From positions 8,814,917-8,878,916 of the forward strand of contig OY727101.1 of the NCBI GenBank assembly GCA_963402885.1: 64,000 bases of DNA, given 5' to 3'. The notes under the pieces were generated by a model, which saw only the letters and a program-made list of their open reading frames with translations, had not been told where the DNA came from and ran no database searches. This stretch comes from Antedon bifida (lineage: Eukaryota; Echinodermata; Crinoidea; Comatulida; Antedonidae). The number at the start of each line of letters is the position of its first letter. Position 1 is the first letter of the stretch. The position numbers were made by a program, and so were the translations under genes. Below, one piece after another: positions 61,001 to 64,000 of the stretch.

Positions 61001-62377
61001 ATATGGGTTCCAGAAGATCCAAACGATCAGTTCATGCCAACTCCTGACTCCAGCATTTATGGCGAGAACTATTTTGATCGCGATTGGCAGACTCTTTGGA
61101 TACTTATACGTGGTAGTGACCCAATTGACATCATCACTACACCGGTTATAATGGTTGACTTTGGTGTGGCTCCTGTTGATGTTTTCTATGAAGAAGATCT
61201 TGTTAACAATCTTGCCAGTTTGGTATATATAATAAGTAAATAGCTTTCTTTAACCATATTAAAGTATCACATAATCTATCCAGATTTCTTCTTTTTTCAG
61301 TTTCATATGTTTAGAAATGAGTTGAATTTTATTTAATTACCTATTCTTTTAATATGTAAACAATAATTAATATTTTTTCCTTACAGGCAATTCAACCCTT
61401 GAACATGATGAGTTAGTTAACCTTCAAGCAGAAATTGTTAATGCAGCACAAACCGGTACTTTGTACGAGAGTCTTGAAGTTGAGGTTATTAGCAATGACC
61501 GATCCTTCTCCCCCAGCTGAAGACCCAACAAGGGGTGTGAGAGCAACAAATACAACAGGAGGTCCAAGTACAGGCAATGAAACGTAAGTCACATTTTAAG
61601 AAGTAATGAGTTGAAGTAGAGTTTTCTGTAGAGTTACTGTAGTATAGAACTGGCTTGTATCGTCTTGTCCAAAGTCTTAAATTGTATTCTCATGTGTGGC
61701 GTGCAACAAACATAACCATAATGCCTATATCATTACAAACCAACATAACTAATTGGTTCACAGGTATTCTGAGAAGCAAGCTGAAGAAGAGGCATCTAGT
61801 GACCAAGGAGTAGAAATCATCTATCAATTCCAAAGCACAATGAGTATACGTTTAAGGCTGATGCTATGGAGAACCATCCATTTGAGGTTCAGCCTTGCAT
61901 CTCTATATTGGATACCAGTGTAGGTTTTAACACAATTCTTTCTAAACTCCAATATACTGTAGGCTATCAAGCTTTGGTAATACACCATAGGTTTGATACA
62001 AATATTCTACGAAAAAAAGGAATTATTCAATGATTTTTTGATTTTTTCAGGCTGAAATTGTGCAAAATCTGGGACATTCTTCACATCCATGGAAAATGCC
62101 CAGGAGTATCTGATGCAGAGCTCGTCAACAACAACACTGTAGATATAATCCATGGCTGGGCCAATCTGTCGGGAAGTGGTTACTTCTTTGAATTCAGCAT
62201 TGTTTATTCCAACTCATCCACGCTAGAAGGTATCAACTCAACAGAGTTTTCTGTCATTGAGGGTGTTTTCCACATATCAATCGCAGATCAACAGTAAAAG
62301 TTTTGGAGAAATTTAATGTTCAGTTTAATCTAATTGAAGATTTTACAACGGATATTGCAGAACATCTGGATTCCAAG
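61001..62377 (+). pseudogene. PKHD1L1-like: Block A proximal exons (unit 3)
   Basis: Exons 61001-61222, 61387-61583, 61764-61919 and 62051-62377; same frames and breaks as units 1 and 2. Confidence 0.75.
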
Positions 62378-64000
62378 GTTGGTGATTTTTTAATTAATTA
62401 TAAGTCATTTTCAAATTGTCAATGCAGTTCTCTCTCTAATTAACCATCCATCTTCTATTTAATACTGCATTATAATTCAAAAATCACCATCAATTGTAGA
62501 CTAGTGATGTATCCAATCTAAGAGCAACTTCTTTTTGAAGACTACAGTCCATTTCAAATATTCAATGCAGGTCTCCCTCTATTTAACCCACTACCTTCTA
62601 TTAATACTTCCCCTACCCCAATTTTAAAAGCATCTTCAATTGTAGACTATTGTATCCACTCTAAGAGCAACTTATGTTGAAGACTAGCCAAAAGTACCTA
62701 CAAGTCGACACTCCCATAAAAATCCAATTACAGACTACTTTCAAATTTGATTTCATCGGCTGTATAAATCGCCTCAAATTAAAGACAAGCCAATAGCCAA
62801 GGACATATCAACCTTGAAGAATTATAATGCAATTGCTGTAGTTGCGGGTGAAAACGATTTAAACACGGCACATCTTTTTAAAAAAAAAATAGGCATTGTT
62901 GCTGGTACAATGCAAACTTCACTCTCACAAAGCATAAACACCTTAAAAACCAGAATCTCGCCAAAACCTAGATTATCTCAAAATATTTCCTGCCCTTTAT
63001 ATAGTCCGTACAGCTTATTACCCACACAGTACATATCTTTTACTTACCTGTTCTGCCAGTAGGTAATTGAAAAATCAGCAAATTTTGTCAAATTAACAAG
63101 TGGCAACACTTGTACAGGTAAGAAGAATAAGAAAAACTTATTTTATTGTGTTTTTCTATAGGAGATAACCCAGAAGCCTAGAAGTAGAAATGAATACTTT
63201 TACAGGTAAGCTTTAATATAGTTTATAAACAAAGTATGTAAAATGAGAATACTTCTTTTGCTAATAGAAGAGACAATTCCAGAGTGCCATAAAATCAAGA
63301 CCATATATTTGTTGTTTTAAACATGGAAACAAATTTTATGGTAGATCTTAAGTTCTTCAATGCAATCAGTGCAATCAAAGTACTTAATGTACAGATAGAT
63401 ATTAGGAATATATTAAATTGTTAACTTTTCTTTTATTATTGATCAGCAGATGAAACTTTTAAAGAAGAAGAAAACATCACAGGTAAGCTTATAAAACATT
63501 ACTAATAAAAATCTATACCAGCTGGTGCTGAGGTGAGGTGAAATTAAGATTGACTCTTTCTATGAAGTTCTTTTTTAGTGTTAAAATTAATTAATCCATG
63601 TCCCATTTTCCATTCCAATCTGTCCCTGTGTCATAAGAAATGTTTAAGAGTTGTGCAACTGTAGATTTCCGGAAATGGCACTTATCAGACACAAATTAGA
63701 TTTTCGTAAACATTACATTCTTAACATTTTATTGTTGTTTATCAGCAGATGATGCTGATAGTTATGGACAACTAGAAATTGCCACAACATCAGGTAAGTC
63801 TACTACAATATTAGCAGCAAAACATTTGAAAACACAAATGTACAATGTATCAAGAACGAAAATGTATAAAATATTAATGTTATAAATTGTTTTTGTTTAC
63901 TACTATAGGAGATGACCTATACAACCATGACGATCTCACAGGTAAGTTTATATTTAAAAAGGTTCGTTCTTCACATGCCAAAGAGCATTCAATTGGTTAA
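61109..64000. repeat. Tandem unit 3 (partial, runs off the window)
   Basis: Matches 1-2890 and 30179-33070. At three sites near 2226-2297 units 2 and 3 agree against unit 1. At the A/T run near 1770 units 1 and 3 agree against unit 2. Unit 3 has a private change near 63667. Confidence 0.96.
63063..63941 (+). CDS. Acidic micro-exon cluster (unit 3)
   Basis: Exons 63063-63117, 63162-63205 (44 nt, stop), 63447-63482, 63746-63793 and 63909-63941, identical in phase to the other units. Confidence 0.55.

Larger units (their letters stand above)
30179..61108. repeat. Tandem unit 2 of the ~30 kb array
   Basis: Second full unit, 30,930 bp. Examples of matching pairs: the SINE head 9238 and 39409, the PbH1-type exon 16723 and 46913, the gag zinc-knuckle ORF 27119 and 58049. 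It keeps the complete Ty3 element with both LTRs and is therefore the better reference copy. Confidence 0.97.
52410..63941 (+). pseudogene. PKHD1L1-like: PKHD1L1-like copy, block C plus next 3' end (units 2-3)
   Basis: Exons 52410-52567, 52621-52694, 53254-53428, 53512-~53618, 53748-53915, [Ty3], 60098-60288, [LINE], 61001-61222, 61387-61583, 61764-61919, 62051-62377, 63063-63117, 63162-63205, 63447-63482, 63746-63793 and 63909-63941. The terminal exon lies beyond the window. Every lesion described for 22178-33700 recurs. Confidence 0.75.

Noticed and set aside
1-64000. Pure assembly artefact (two haplotypes laid end to end)
   Set aside because: Two haplotypes would give two copies, and three are seen, with mosaic differences. 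It is not fully excluded and remains the main alternative.

Overview
The window is AT-rich eukaryotic DNA: GT-AG introns, LINE and Ty3-type retroelements, tRNA-derived SINEs, minisatellites and many AGGCCTA palindromes. The recognisable host gene is a PKHD1L1 (fibrocystin-L)-like large extracellular protein gene. The repeat style and this family suggest an invertebrate deuterostome, possibly an echinoderm, but that is inference.

The window is a tandem array of one ~30 kb unit. Position 1 recurs at 30179 and again at 61109, so it holds two complete units (30,178 and 30,930 bp) and 2.9 kb of a third. The units look nearly identical. Most of the length difference is a ~0.7 kb deletion at the edge of the Ty3 element in unit 1.

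Each unit holds (unit 1 coordinates): (a) 1-3.5 kb, the 3' end of a PKHD1L1-like copy, with acidic phase-1 micro-exons and a terminal exon; (b) 3.26-7.42 kb, a 2.08 kb tandem duplication that carries a second terminal exon; (c) 7.4-16.5 kb, intergenic DNA with AGGCCTA clusters, a tRNA-derived SINE, a three-copy ~190 bp repeat and TTCTATAGAA minisatellites, plus two possible unrecognised exons on the minus strand; (d) block B, 16.5-20.8 kb, a PKHD1L1-like partial copy split by a TTAA-flanked inverted-repeat element; (e) block C, from 22.2 kb, a second PKHD1L1-like partial copy that runs across the unit boundary into the next unit's 3' end. Block C carries an antisense Mag-like Ty3 retrotransposon in one intron, and a 5'-truncated LINE where a coding exon should be.

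Blocks B and C are older paralogues of each other. They share some lesions (a frameshift before the TDPSPPAEDP segment and one in the SMENAQ/WKMP region) and have private ones (8, 10 and ~19 nt deletions, a transposon, a lost exon). No copy reads through as an intact PKHD1L1-like C-terminus, so I call the blocks pseudogenes or decaying gene fragments. The same Ty3 insertion, with the same 5-bp target duplication, is in both units, so it inserted before the 30 kb amplification. Three successive copies argue against a simple two-haplotype assembly artefact but do not exclude one.
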